Below are positions 30,028 to 42,397 of a stretch of 64,000 nucleotides of DNA, in pieces. The stretch comes from Janibacter endophyticus. GTDB taxonomy: Bacteria > Actinomycetota > Actinomycetes > Actinomycetales > Dermatophilaceae. The notes beneath the pieces were generated by a model. It saw only the letters and a program-made list of their open reading frames with translations, was not told the DNA's origin and made no database searches. Numbering within the stretch: the first letter of the stretch is position 1; the number at the start of each line of letters is the position of its first letter. The stretch is taken from NCBI RefSeq assembly GCF_016888335.1, contig NZ_JAFEJG010000004.1:1302001-1366000 (forward strand), written 5' to 3'. Both the position numbers and the translations under genes were made by a program.

Positions 30028-30927
30028 GTGAGCCTGCGCGACGTGCTCGCCGCGGCGACGCGCACGCTGGCCGGTGCCGGCGTGCCGACCCCTCGCACCG
30101 ACGCGCTGCTCCTCGCGGCGCACGCGATGGGGGTGGACCGCTCCGAGGCCGAGCGGCACGCGCTGCTCGGCGCCGTCCTGCACGCCGACGCGGCCCAACG
30201 GCTCGACGACCTCGTCGGTGAGCGGGCGCGCCGGGTGCCGCTGCAGCACCTCACCGGCCGCGCTCCCTTCCGCCACCTCGAGCTGGCCGTCGGTCCCGGG
30301 GTCTTCGTGCCGCGGCCGGAGACCGAGCTGCTCGTCGACCTCGCGCTCGGGGCCCTTCGAGGCCCGTCGCAGGGCTCCTCGCACCTCAGGGAGGAGACTT
30401 CGGTCGTCGTCGACCTGTGCACCGGGTCGGGGGCGCTCGCGCTCGCCATCGCCCAGGAGGCCCCGGACGTCCGCGTGCTCGCCGTCGAGCTGAGCCCCGA
30501 GGCGTCGGCCTGGGCCCGGCACAACGTCGAGCAGACCGGCCTGGACGTCGAGCTGATCACCGCCGACGCCACCGCAGACCCGGCGGCGATCCGCGAGCTG
30601 GCGGAGCTCGTGGGCACGGTCGACGTCGTCGTGAGCAACCCGCCGTACATCCCGACCGAGATGGTCCCGGTCGACCCGGAGGTCGCCGAGCACGACCCCG
30701 AGATCGCGCTCTACGGCGGCAGCGCCGACGGGCTCGCGATCCCGCTCGCCGTCGCCCGGACGGCGGCCCGGCTGCTCCGACCCGGCGGGCTGCTCGTCAT
30801 GGAGCACGCCGACAGCCAGGGCGAGAGCCTGCCGACCTCCCTTCGTGCCGCGGGGGAGTGGACCGAGGTGCGCGACGAGACCGACCTCGCCGGCCGCCCC
30901 CGCGCCGTCCTCGCCCACCGCGCCTGA
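30028..30927 (+). CDS. prmC: Release factor glutamine N5-methyltransferase with repeat-derived insert
   Basis: Methylates the GGQ glutamine of release factors. 299 residues: N-terminal helical domain, HLTGRAPFRHLELAVGPGVFVPRPETELLVD, then SAM motif I VVDLCTGSGALALAIA and the catalytic VVSNPPYIP. Between LLVDLALGAL and SVVVDL lies RGPSQGSSHLREET, encoded by a copy of the dispersed TGGTCGAGG repeat (30357-30387) that keeps the frame. The insert falls in the linker before the first SAM-binding strand, where length varies, so the enzyme is probably active. The GTG start lies 5 bp after the prfA stop. Confidence 0.94.
   Translation: MSLRDVLAAATRTLAGAGVPTPRTDALLLAAHAMGVDRSEAERHALLGAVLHADAAQRLDDLVGERARRVPLQHLTGRAPFRHLELAVGPGVFVPRPETELLVDLALGALRGPSQGSSHLREETSVVVDLCTGSGALALAIAQEAPDVRVLAVELSPEASAWARHNVEQTGLDVELITADATADPAAIRELAELVGTVDVVVSNPPYIPTEMVPVDPEVAEHDPEIALYGGSADGLAIPLAVARTAARLLRPGGLLVMEHADSQGESLPTSLRAAGEWTEVRDETDLAGRPRAVLAHRA
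30357..30387. repeat. TGGTCGAGG-family repeat inside prmC
   Basis: The 31-bp core TCGAGGCCCGTCGCAGGGCT...CCTCGCACCTC differs at two positions from the intergenic copy after rho. Its length and frame leave prmC open. The left palindrome arm before TCGAGG and the right arm after CACCTC are lost or changed. Confidence 0.8.
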
Positions 30928-30935
30928 GGACATGC

Positions 30936-30969
30936 GTCGGCCCCGCCAGGCAGGCCCGGCGGGGCCGAC
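30936..30969. terminator. Bidirectional terminator after prmC
   Basis: GTCGGCCCCGCC (30936-30947) pairs perfectly with GGCGGGGCCGAC (30958-30969) over a 10-nt loop. It sits between convergent prmC and the small minus-strand membrane peptide gene. Confidence 0.75.
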
Positions 30970-30987
30970 GATCTCAGGGAACCTGCG

Positions 30988-31071
30988 TCAGACGCGAGAC
31001 AGGATCCAGATGAGCAGCGCGATGACGAGCAGCACGCCGACGATGGTCCAGATCATTCCAGAGCCACGCAT
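30988..31071 (-). CDS. 27-residue membrane peptide
   Basis: The short ORF MRGSGMIWTIVGVLLVIALL then IWILSRV: a charged start, one hydrophobic helix of about 20 residues and a C-terminal Arg. GAGGAG lies 7 nt before the ATG, an excellent ribosome-binding site. A terminator follows the stop. Very similar tiny hydrophobic proteins occur in many actinobacteria, in my recollection, but have no assigned function. It could be a membrane-stress or regulatory peptide; that is a guess. Confidence 0.7.
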   Translation of the reverse strand: MRGSGMIWTIVGVLLVIALLIWILSRV

Positions 31072-31175
31072 AGAGATCTCCTCTCGTAGGTGTGACAAGC
31101 GGTCACGGAACGAACATATGGGCAGGTCACTCCCCGTGGGGCGCAGGGGGAGGGGGCAGTTTTGCGCGCGCACCA

Positions 31176-31181
31176 TAGGGT
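31176..31181 (+). promoter_or_regulatory. -10 box of leaderless sua5
   Basis: TAGGGT is followed by seven bases (GATCCCC) and the ATG of the threonylcarbamoyl-AMP synthase gene. No Shine-Dalgarno is present. Confidence 0.6.
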
Positions 31182-31188
31182 GATCCCC

Positions 31189-31929
31189 ATGAGTCCCGTC
31201 GTCGACGCCACCTCCGAGAGCACCCGGACCGACGCCGTCACCGCCGCCGTGGACGCGGCCCGGGCCGGCGAGGTCGTCGTCATCCCCACCGACACGGTCT
31301 ACGGCATCGGGTGCGACGCCTTCTCCCCGGAGGCCGTCATGGCCGTCCTCGACGCCAAGGGCCGCGGCCGCGAGATGCCCCCGCCCGTCCTCGTCCCCGA
31401 CGTCCGCACCCTCGACGGCCTCGCCCGCTCCGTCCCGACCTGGGTGCGGGACCTCGTCGCCGAGGCCTGGCCCGGACCGCTGACCGTCATCCTCCACGCG
31501 CAGAACTCCCTCGTCTGGGACCTCGGCGAGACCCGGGGGACCGTCGCGCTGCGCATGCCCGACGACGAGATCGCCCTCGCCGTGCTCTCCGAGGTCGGGC
31601 CGATGGCCGTCACGAGCGCCAACCGCACCGGGCAGCCGCCCGCCCGCACCGTGCTCGACGCCGCGACCCAGCTCGGCCCCGCCGTCGCCGTCTACGTCGA
31701 CGGCGGTCCTCGCGAGGACAACCAGCCCTCGACGATCGTCGACTGCACCGGCGAGCACCCGGAGGTCGTCCGCGCGGGCGCCTTCCCCGCCGACCGGGTC
31801 CACGAGATCTACGCCGCCGCCCAGGCGGTCGCCGGCACCACCCCTTCGCCCGAACCCGAGGCGCCCGCCCAGGGCGCGCCCGAGCCCACCCCTTCGCCCG
31901 AACCCACCGCCACCCCCGACGAGAGCTGA
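31189..31929 (+). CDS. L-threonylcarbamoyladenylate synthase
   Basis: Makes threonylcarbamoyl-AMP for the t6A modification of tRNAs reading ANN codons. 246 residues of the Sua5/YrdC/TsaC family: GEVVVIPTDTVYGIGCDAFSPEA, KGRGREMPPPVLVPD (variant of the usual K-R-P), WPGPLTVIL and VTSANRTGQPPA. After the core (to about residue 212) there is a disordered tail of Pro, Glu and Ala built on two TPSPEPxA segments; each is encoded with ACCCCTTCGCCCGAACCC. The tail is not part of the fold. Position matches Rv1301. It is followed 11 bp later by glyA. Confidence 0.93.
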   Translation: MSPVVDATSESTRTDAVTAAVDAARAGEVVVIPTDTVYGIGCDAFSPEAVMAVLDAKGRGREMPPPVLVPDVRTLDGLARSVPTWVRDLVAEAWPGPLTVILHAQNSLVWDLGETRGTVALRMPDDEIALAVLSEVGPMAVTSANRTGQPPARTVLDAATQLGPAVAVYVDGGPREDNQPSTIVDCTGEHPEVVRAGAFPADRVHEIYAAAQAVAGTTPSPEPEAPAQGAPEPTPSPEPTATPDES

Positions 31930-31940
31930 GGACAGCCCTG

Positions 31941-33218
31941 ATGACCGACGACACCTTCTACGGCTCCGACTTCGGTGCCCTGCGCGCCTTCGACAGCGAG
32001 ATCGCCGACGTGCTCCTCTCCGAGCTCGGGCGGATCCGCTCCGGCCTGCAGCTCATCGCGAGCGAGAACCTCTCCAGCCCCGAGGTGCTCACCGCGCTCG
32101 GCTCGACGCTGTCGAACAAGTACGCCGAGGGCTACCCGGGCCGGCGCTACTACGGCGGCTGCGCCGAGGTCGACAAGGCCGAGGAGCTCGCGATCGAGCG
32201 GTGCAAGGCTCTCTTCGACGCCGACCACGCCAACGTCCAGGCCCACTCCGGCGCGAGCGCCAACCAGGCCGTCTACGGCGCCTTCCTCAAGCCCGGCGAG
32301 AAGATCCTCGCGATGTCGCTGCCCCACGGCGGCCACCTCACCCACGGCACCAAGGTCTCCTTCTCCGGCAAGTGGTTCGACGCCGTCCACTACGGCGTGC
32401 ACCCCGAGACCGAGGACGTCGACTACGACGAGATGGAGCGGCTCGCCAAGGAGCACCGCCCCAAGGTCATCTGCGCCGGCGGCTCCGCGATCCCGCGGCT
32501 CATCGACTTCGAGCGGATCCGCGGCATCGCCGACGAGGTCGGCGCGATCTTCTGGGTCGACGCGGCGCACTTCATCGGCCTCGTCGCCGGCAAGGCGATC
32601 CCCAGCCCCGTCCCGCACGCCGACGTCGTGACCTTCACGACCCACAAGGTGCTCCGCGGGCCCCGCTCCGGCGCGCTCGTGTGCAAGGAGGAGTTCGCCG
32701 CCGCGCTCGACAAGGCGATCTTCCCGATGATGCAGGGCGGCCCGCAGATGCACACCATCGCGGCCAAGGCCGTGAACTTCAAGGAGTGCGCGACCCCCGA
32801 GTACGCCGACTACACCCGTCGCGTCATCGAGAACTCCCGGGCGCTCGCCCAGGGTCTCGCCGAGCGCGGTATCCGCCCCACGACCGGCGGCACCGACACC
32901 CACCTCTCGCTGCTCGACCTCCAGGGCGTCGGCGTCACCGGCAAGGACGCCGAGGCCCGCGCCGACGCCGCCGGGATCGTGCTCAACAAGAACGCCATCC
33001 CCAACGACCCGCAGAAGCCCGGCATCGCCTCCGGCGTGCGCGTCGGCACGCCGTGCGTCACGACGCAGGGCATGGGCGTCCCCGAGATGGAGAAGATCGC
33101 CGAGCTCATCCACAAGGCGATCACCGAGGGCGACACCGACCCCGAGCACGCGGTCACCAAGGAGGTCCGGGCCGGCGTCGACGAGCTCGTCACCGCCTTC
33201 CCCGCCTACCCGCGCTGA
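31941..33218 (+). CDS. glyA: Serine hydroxymethyltransferase
   Basis: Interconverts serine and glycine with tetrahydrofolate. A 425-residue PLP enzyme: LQLIASENLSSPEVL, NKYAEGYPGRRYYGGCAEVD, VQAHSGASANQAVY, SLPHGGHLTHG, and FTTHKVLRGPRSG with the PLP lysine in THK. The ATG follows the sua5 stop by 11 bp with only a weak GAGGAC upstream, so it may be read through from sua5. In M. tuberculosis this position between sua5 and wecA holds no glyA; in other actinobacteria it often does. Confidence 0.96.
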   Translation: MTDDTFYGSDFGALRAFDSEIADVLLSELGRIRSGLQLIASENLSSPEVLTALGSTLSNKYAEGYPGRRYYGGCAEVDKAEELAIERCKALFDADHANVQAHSGASANQAVYGAFLKPGEKILAMSLPHGGHLTHGTKVSFSGKWFDAVHYGVHPETEDVDYDEMERLAKEHRPKVICAGGSAIPRLIDFERIRGIADEVGAIFWVDAAHFIGLVAGKAIPSPVPHADVVTFTTHKVLRGPRSGALVCKEEFAAALDKAIFPMMQGGPQMHTIAAKAVNFKECATPEYADYTRRVIENSRALAQGLAERGIRPTTGGTDTHLSLLDLQGVGVTGKDAEARADAAGIVLNKNAIPNDPQKPGIASGVRVGTPCVTTQGMGVPEMEKIAELIHKAITEGDTDPEHAVTKEVRAGVDELVTAFPAYPR

Positions 33219-33289
33219 CCCCCCTCCGTCCGAGGGGTCGACGACCCCGCCACCCCATCGTCTGAGCCGGCCCACGAGGAGGACGCCCG

Positions 33290-34426
33290 GTGCGTGAGTA
33301 CCTGCTCGTCGTCCTCGTGGCGCTGGTGACGACGTACCTCGCCGTCCCCGCCATGCGGGCGGTCGCGGTGCGGACCGGGGCGTACACCCCCGTCCGCGAG
33401 CGGGACGTGCACGCAGTGCCGATCCCGCGCCTCGGGGGAGTGGCGATCTTCGTCGGGTACGCGGCGGCGACCCTGCTCGCGTGGCGGCTGCCCTTCCTGT
33501 CGCAGGTCTTCGAGACCGCCGAGCTGCTCGGCGTGCTCGCGGGGGGAGCGGTCGTGTGCCTCGTCGGGGCGATCGACGACGTCAAGGAGCTCGACCCGGC
33601 GACGAAGATGGCCGGGCAGCTCGTGGCGGCGGCGGTCATGGCCTTCGCCGGGGTGCAGTTCTTCTCGCTGCCGATCGGGGTGCTCACCGTGCTGCCCGAG
33701 CCGCTGCTCGTGCTGATGACCATCTTCGTCGTCGTGCTCTCGATCAACGCGGTGAACTTCATCGACGGGCTCGACGGGCTCGCGGCCGGGACGGTGGCCA
33801 TCGCGGCCGGGTCGTTCTTCGTCTACAGCTACACGATCAGCTACGAGTACAACCCGCCGAACGTCTTCAGCTCCGCGACCTTCATCTCCGCGGCGATGCT
33901 CGGTTGCTGCCTCGGCTTCCTGCCGCACAACTTCTTCCCCGCGCGGCTCTTCATGGGCGACAGCGGTGCGCTCCTGCTCGGCCTGCTCCTCGCGGCGACG
34001 ACGATCAGCACGACGGGCGCGGTCAACCCGACCGACGTCAGCGACAACGCCGTGGCCGCGACGATCCTGCCGCTGCTCGTGCCGATCGCGATCATGCTGC
34101 TGCCGCTGCTCGACGTCGTCTGGGCGGTGGTGCGGCGCACGGCGCGGGGGCAGAGCCCCTTCCACCCCGACGCGCAGCACCTGCACCACCGGATGCTCCA
34201 GATCGGCCACGGGCACCGGCGTGCGGTGCTCATCCTGTGGTGGTGGGCGCTCGTCGTCGCGGCCGGCTCGGTGAGCTTCGTCGTCCTGCCCGGCGAGGTC
34301 GCGGCCGTGGGGATGGCGATCTTGCTCGTGGTCGCCGTGGTCGTCACCCTCTGGCTCCCGCGCTTCTCCGCGCCGGGCCACCGCCCGAAGCGTTTTGACC
34401 ACGCGGGCAACCGGCTCGACGCCTGA
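33290..34426 (+). CDS. wecA: Undecaprenyl-phosphate sugar-1-phosphate transferase (WecA/MraY family)
   Basis: A membrane enzyme that starts a lipid-linked glycan by moving a sugar-1-phosphate, probably GlcNAc-1-P, to a polyprenyl phosphate. 378 residues with about ten hydrophobic segments. Motifs: VPIPRLGGVAIF, GAIDDVKELDPATKM (Asp pair), VNFIDGLDGLAAG, and FMGDSGALLLG. HPDAQHLHHRML is the C-terminal His loop of WecA-type enzymes. The GTG has GAGGAGGAC upstream. Position matches Rv1302, just before the atp genes; in mycobacteria that enzyme starts arabinogalactan linker synthesis. Confidence 0.93.
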   Translation: MREYLLVVLVALVTTYLAVPAMRAVAVRTGAYTPVRERDVHAVPIPRLGGVAIFVGYAAATLLAWRLPFLSQVFETAELLGVLAGGAVVCLVGAIDDVKELDPATKMAGQLVAAAVMAFAGVQFFSLPIGVLTVLPEPLLVLMTIFVVVLSINAVNFIDGLDGLAAGTVAIAAGSFFVYSYTISYEYNPPNVFSSATFISAAMLGCCLGFLPHNFFPARLFMGDSGALLLGLLLAATTISTTGAVNPTDVSDNAVAATILPLLVPIAIMLLPLLDVVWAVVRRTARGQSPFHPDAQHLHHRMLQIGHGHRRAVLILWWWALVVAAGSVSFVVLPGEVAAVGMAILLVVAVVVTLWLPRFSAPGHRPKRFDHAGNRLDA

Positions 34427-34470
34427 GCGCCGCTTCATCCCCCCTTCGCCCTGTCCCCGTCGCCCCCGTC

Positions 34471-34557
34471 TTTCGCACGAGCCAAGGCTCGTACCCGCGT
34501 CCCGCGGTACGAGCCTTGGCTCGTGCGAAAGGGACGGGGTAGGAGCCTTGGCTCGTG
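34471..34557. repeat. Three CACGAGCC repeats, two forming a 24-bp perfect hairpin
   Basis: TTTCGCACGAGCCAAGGCTC plus GTAC (34471-34494) and its exact reverse complement (34507-34530) form a 24-bp perfect stem with a 12-nt loop. A third, partial copy (GAGCCTTGGCTCGTG) is at about 34541-34557. It follows wecA and precedes the atp promoter region, so it probably acts as the wecA terminator. Confidence 0.9.
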
Positions 34558-34579
34558 GGGTGGGTTGGCGGGGGGAGAG

Positions 34580-34605
34580 GCGCTTGTGATAACTTTCACA
34601 AGCGC
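34580..34605. promoter_or_regulatory. CRP/GlxR-like operator upstream of the atp genes
   Basis: GCGCTTGTGA, six bases (TAACTT), then TCACAAGCGC: a perfect 10-bp inverted repeat holding TGTGA-N6-TCACA, the consensus of CRP-family regulators and of corynebacterial GlxR. It lies 60 bp before the first atp-linked ORF. The central TAACTT fits TANNNT, so the site may overlap a -10 box and be repressive, or lie upstream of a downstream start. The regulator gene is not in the window. Confidence 0.7.
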
Positions 34606-34665
34606 TCGCAGCGTGGCCGTCACGGCCGCCGCGACGCCGCCCCTGCCCGTCTGACGAAGGACGTC

Positions 34666-35088
34666 ATGACCGCCTCCCGCACCGCCCGCGGACCCCTGTC
34701 GGGGATGCTCCGTGGTGTCGTCGTCGCCGGGTGCGTCGGGTCTCTCGTCATCGCGACGACCGGGTGGGCGACGAAGGGGGAGAAGGCCGGCTACTCGGCC
34801 CTCGCGGGCGCCCTCACCGCCTTCGCCGTCGTGCTCCTCGGGCTCGTCGCGATGCGGCTGATCATCGCCGGCGATCCAGGCGCCAGCATGGCCGGCTCGC
34901 TCGTCGTCTACATCGGCCAGCTCATCGTCCTCGTCGCCGTCCTGCTCGTCGTCCGCGACCGCAGCTGGCTCCACGGGGCCGCATTTGCGGCCGCTGCGGT
35001 GGCCCAGACGGTCGTCCTCCAGGTCGGCCAGGTCATCGGCTACTCGCGGGCCCGGCACGAGATCTACCCCGAGGGCAGCGCGCGATGA
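34666..35088 (+). CDS. Small membrane protein, AtpI-like, start of atp operon
   Basis: A 140-residue protein with four hydrophobic segments: VVVAGCVGSLVIATTGWA, ALAGALTAFAVVLLGLVAMRLII, AGSLVVYIGQLIVLVAVLLVV and AAFAAAAVAQTVVLQVGQVIG. Position matches Rv1303, an ATP synthase I-like gene. Such proteins are thought to help assembly of the c-ring, but sequence similarity is weak. The ATG has GAAGGA upstream. ATGA overlap couples it to the next gene. Confidence 0.75.
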   Translation: MTASRTARGPLSGMLRGVVVAGCVGSLVIATTGWATKGEKAGYSALAGALTAFAVVLLGLVAMRLIIAGDPGASMAGSLVVYIGQLIVLVAVLLVVRDRSWLHGAAFAAAAVAQTVVLQVGQVIGYSRARHEIYPEGSAR

Positions 35089-35453
35089 GCGCGCTGCGCA
35101 AGCGCACCGAGCGCCCCGACCCCCGGATCGTCACCAAGCGGGCGACCCCGGCCGGCGACGCCCACCGCTGGTCCACCGACACCGAGGGGCCCAGCCCCAC
35201 CGCCCAGGCAGACGCGCTCGGCGCGACCGTCCTGGCCTACCTCATCACCGGACCGCTGCTCTTCGGCGGCATCGGATGGTTGCTCGACCGCGCGTTCGAT
35301 ACCACATTCCTCGTCGCCTTCGGCGTCGTGCTCGGGATGGGTCTGTCGCTCTACACCATCTGGCTCCGGTACGGTACGTCCCAGGCACCCACCCCTGATG
35401 GCCGCGATGCATCGCGCGCTGGTGCCGAGCCACACAACGAGGAGAATCCGTGA
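35085..35453 (+). CDS. AtpZ/AtpI-family membrane protein
   Basis: A 122-residue protein. A polar N-terminus of about 45 residues is followed by two helices: TVLAYLITGPLLFGGIGWLLD and FLVAFGVVLGMGLSLYTIWLRYG. The GPLLFGGIGWLLD turn and the G-rich second helix are typical of the AtpZ/AtpI family linked to F-ATPase operons. The role there is assembly or Mg/Ca transport, not settled. It overlaps atpB by GTGA, so ribosomes can pass directly. Confidence 0.8.
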   Translation: MSALRKRTERPDPRIVTKRATPAGDAHRWSTDTEGPSPTAQADALGATVLAYLITGPLLFGGIGWLLDRAFDTTFLVAFGVVLGMGLSLYTIWLRYGTSQAPTPDGRDASRAGAEPHNEENP

Positions 35454-36265
35454 TCCTGACCGCGTCCGTCAGCGCGCTCGTGCCCATGGCCGGAGGCGAG
35501 GGTGAGGGCTACGTGCCCCCGACCCCCGAGATCTTCTGGCAGCCGCTCTTCGAGATCGGCGGTCTGACCTTCACCAACCAGATGGCCTGGGCGGCGATCG
35601 TCACCGCGGTCCTCTCGATCGTCATGGTCACGCTGAGCCGCAAGGCCGCGGTCGTCCCTGGCAAGGGCCAGTGGATGCTGGAGAACTTCTACAACCTCCC
35701 GCGCAACGCCGTGGCCCGCGACATGATCGGCACCAAGGAGTTCCGCCGCTTCGTGCCGCTCCTCGTGACGCTCTTCACGATGATCCTCTTCTACAACCTC
35801 ATGGGGATCTTCCCGCTCGCGATGAACCCGGTCACGGGCAAGATCGGCTTCCCGATCGCGCTGACGCTCGTCGTCTACGTCGTCTACCACTGGATCGGCT
35901 TCCAGAAGATGGGCTTCGTCGGCTACTTCAAGCACATGGTGCCCCCGGGCCTGCCCGGCTGGATCGCGCCCGTGATCCTCGTGCTCGAGCTCGTCACCTA
36001 CTTCATCACCCGGCCGCTCACGCTGGCCCTGCGACTCTTCGGCAACATGTTCGCCGGTCACCTGCTCATCTACCTCTTCGTCACCGCTGGTGCCTACTTC
36101 CTCCTCGAGGCGGACGGCGTCCTGATGAAGGCGATGTCGCTCCCGACCTTCGTCATGGCCGCGATCATGATGCTCTTCGAGGCCCTGGTGCAGTTCCTCC
36201 AGGCCTTCGTCTTCACCCTCCTCGCCGCGAGCTACATCGCCGGCGCCCTCGCCGACGACCACTGA
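35450..36265 (+). CDS. atpB: ATP synthase F0 subunit a
   Basis: Forms the two proton half-channels beside the c-ring. 271 residues with five to six membrane helices. The essential Arg is in [25 protein letters not shown] second conserved region is [25 protein letters not shown] at the C-terminus. GTG start with GAGGAGAAT just upstream, overlapping the previous stop. A 107-bp gap with a stem-loop and a purine-rich ribosome site follows before atpE. Confidence 0.96.
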   Translation: MILTASVSALVPMAGGEGEGYVPPTPEIFWQPLFEIGGLTFTNQMAWAAIVTAVLSIVMVTLSRKAAVVPGKGQWMLENFYNLPRNAVARDMIGTKEFRRFVPLLVTLFTMILFYNLMGIFPLAMNPVTGKIGFPIALTLVVYVVYHWIGFQKMGFVGYFKHMVPPGLPGWIAPVILVLELVTYFITRPLTLALRLFGNMFAGHLLIYLFVTAGAYFLLEADGVLMKAMSLPTFVMAAIMMLFEALVQFLQAFVFTLLAASYIAGALADDH

Positions 36266-36317
36266 GCGCCGGCCCGCTCGCTGCACCACCTCACAACCGA
36301 ATACACCCCACGAACTT

Positions 36318-36341
36318 CCCGGTCGCGACATCGCGGCCGGG
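36318..36341 (+). promoter_or_regulatory. Stem-loop in the atpB-atpE gap
   Basis: CCCGGTCGCG (36318-36327) pairs with CGCGGCCGGG (36332-36341) over ACAT. It is followed by a purine-rich ACGGAAGAGGAAAG just before the atpE ATG. The layout, a hairpin then an open A-rich initiation site, suggests enhanced translation or mRNA stabilisation for subunit c, which is needed in many copies. Confidence 0.5.
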
Positions 36342-36372
36342 GGACCACAGAAACGGAAGAGGAAAGAAACAC

Positions 36373-36582
36373 ATGGACATCAACGGCTCCCTCTCGCTCG
36401 TCGGTTACGGCCTGTCCGCCATCGGTCCGGCCATCGCCGTCGGCCTGATCTTCGCCGCGTACATCAACGGTGTCGCCCGTCAGCCCGAGGCCCGCAACCT
36501 CCTGCAGCCGATCGCCATCCTCGGCTTCGCGCTCGCCGAGGCCCTCGCGATCTTCGGTCTGGTTCTCGCGTTCGTCCTCTGA
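36373..36582 (+). CDS. atpE: ATP synthase F0 subunit c
   Basis: The proton-carrying rotor subunit. 69 residues, two helices. The first has [21 protein letters not shown]. The polar loop is ARQPEA (Arg36-Gln-Pro-Glu39). The second is [22 protein letters not shown] with the ion-binding Glu56. Residues around Glu56 fit a proton-type ring rather than a sodium one. GGAAGAGGAAAG lies upstream of the ATG. Confidence 0.97.
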   Translation: MDINGSLSLVGYGLSAIGPAIAVGLIFAAYINGVARQPEARNLLQPIAILGFALAEALAIFGLVLAFVL

Positions 36583-36626
36583 CCCTCGGTCAGACACCCC
36601 GTCAGAACCGGTCCGACGTCCTTTAG

Positions 36627-37288
<662 letters not shown>

Positions 37289-37289
<1 letters not shown>

Positions 37290-38104
37290 TGCGTGGCAGC
37301 TCGCGCGGAGCGGTCGTCGCCGGCCGGGAGGCGTTCGACGCCGCCCTGGCCCAGGCGAGCGACAAGGCGACCCTCGCCGACGAGCTCTTCGCGGTCAGCG
37401 GCCTCATCGACGGCAACGCCACGCTGCGCCGCGCCCTGTCCGACCCCTCGCGTGAGGGTCAGGACAAGGCCGGCCTGGCGCAGCGTCTCCTCGGCGGCAA
37501 GGTCTCCGAGCCCGCGGCGGGCGTCGTCGCGGCGCTCGCGAGCCAGCGCTGGGCCGAGGAGCGCGACCTCGGCGACACCGTCGAGCGATTCGCCGTCGAG
37601 GCCTCCCTCGTGGGGGCCGAGGACGAGGGCCGCATCGACGCCGTCGAGGACGAGCTCTTCCGCTTCGAGCGGGTCGTCGCCGGCACCCCGGATCTGCGGG
37701 ACGCGCTGACCAACCGTCAGGGCGACGCGCAGGGCAAGGCCGCGCTCGTGAGCCGCCTGCTCGACGGCAAGGCCTCGGCCGAGACCGTCCGGCTCGCCCG
37801 CCAGGCCGTCCTCGCACCGCGCGGTCGTCGCTTCGACCGCACGATCGAGGCCTACCTCGGCTACGCCGCCGCCCGTCGGGCGCAGCTCACCGCCGTCGTC
37901 ACGACGGCCGCGCCCCTCACCGACGAGCAGACGAACCGGCTCTCCGCCGCGCTCCAGCGCATCTACAGCAAGCCGATCCTCATCCAGCAGGTCCAGGACG
38001 AGGACGTCATCGGCGGTATCCGGGTCCAGGTCGGCGACGAGGTCGTCGACGGCACGGTCCTGCGCCGACTCGACGAGGCGCGACGCCACCTCGCCGGCGG
38101 CTGA
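37289..38104 (+). CDS. atpH: ATP synthase F1 subunit delta
   Basis: Joins the stator to the top of F1. 271 residues, longer than the about 180 of E. coli, as is usual for actinobacteria where an N-terminal helical extension precedes the OSCP-like core. C-terminal [23 protein letters not shown], then [29 protein letters not shown], is the conserved end. Translationally coupled to atpF. TGACCCCCTTCGCC follows directly after the stop. Confidence 0.93.
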
Positions 38105-38187
38105 CCCCCTTCGCCCCACCTGCACCACAGACCACCGCACTGACACGACAAGCCGGATCACCCCCGGCACCGAGGAGAAGAGACAAC

Positions 38188-39822
<1,635 letters not shown>

Positions 39823-39939
39823 CCCGCCACCGGTCGGGCGGGGGCACACCCCGCCCGACCTGGCCGGCAGACCAGCGGCCGCCTCGTGCGGCACCCAGCC
39901 ACCACCCCTTCGCGAAGAACCCCAGAGAGGCGGCAACGT

Positions 39940-42314
<2,375 letters not shown>

Positions 42315-42332
42315 CCCTCCGGTCACCTCGTC

Positions 42333-42366
42333 GACGGCCCGTCCCCTGAGAAGGGGGCGGGCCGTC
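42333..42366 (+). terminator. Intrinsic terminator after atpD
   Basis: GACGGCCCGTCCCC (42333-42346) pairs with GGGGGCGGGCCGTC (42353-42366) with one G-T pair over a 6-nt loop. It ends the main atp transcript before atpC. Confidence 0.8.
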
Positions 42367-42384
42367 GCCGTCAGTGCCCGCGGT

Positions 42385-42390
42385 TAGGCT
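42385..42390 (+). promoter_or_regulatory. -10 box of the leaderless GYF/TM2 gene
   Basis: TAGGCT is followed by seven bases (GGCCCGC) and the ATG at 42398. No Shine-Dalgarno. It lies just downstream of the atpD terminator, so the next genes start their own transcript. Confidence 0.65.
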
Positions 42391-42397
42391 GGCCCGC

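Noticed and set aside
31077-31188. Riboswitch before sua5
   Set aside because: The sua5 transcript appears leaderless, leaving no room for a leader RNA.
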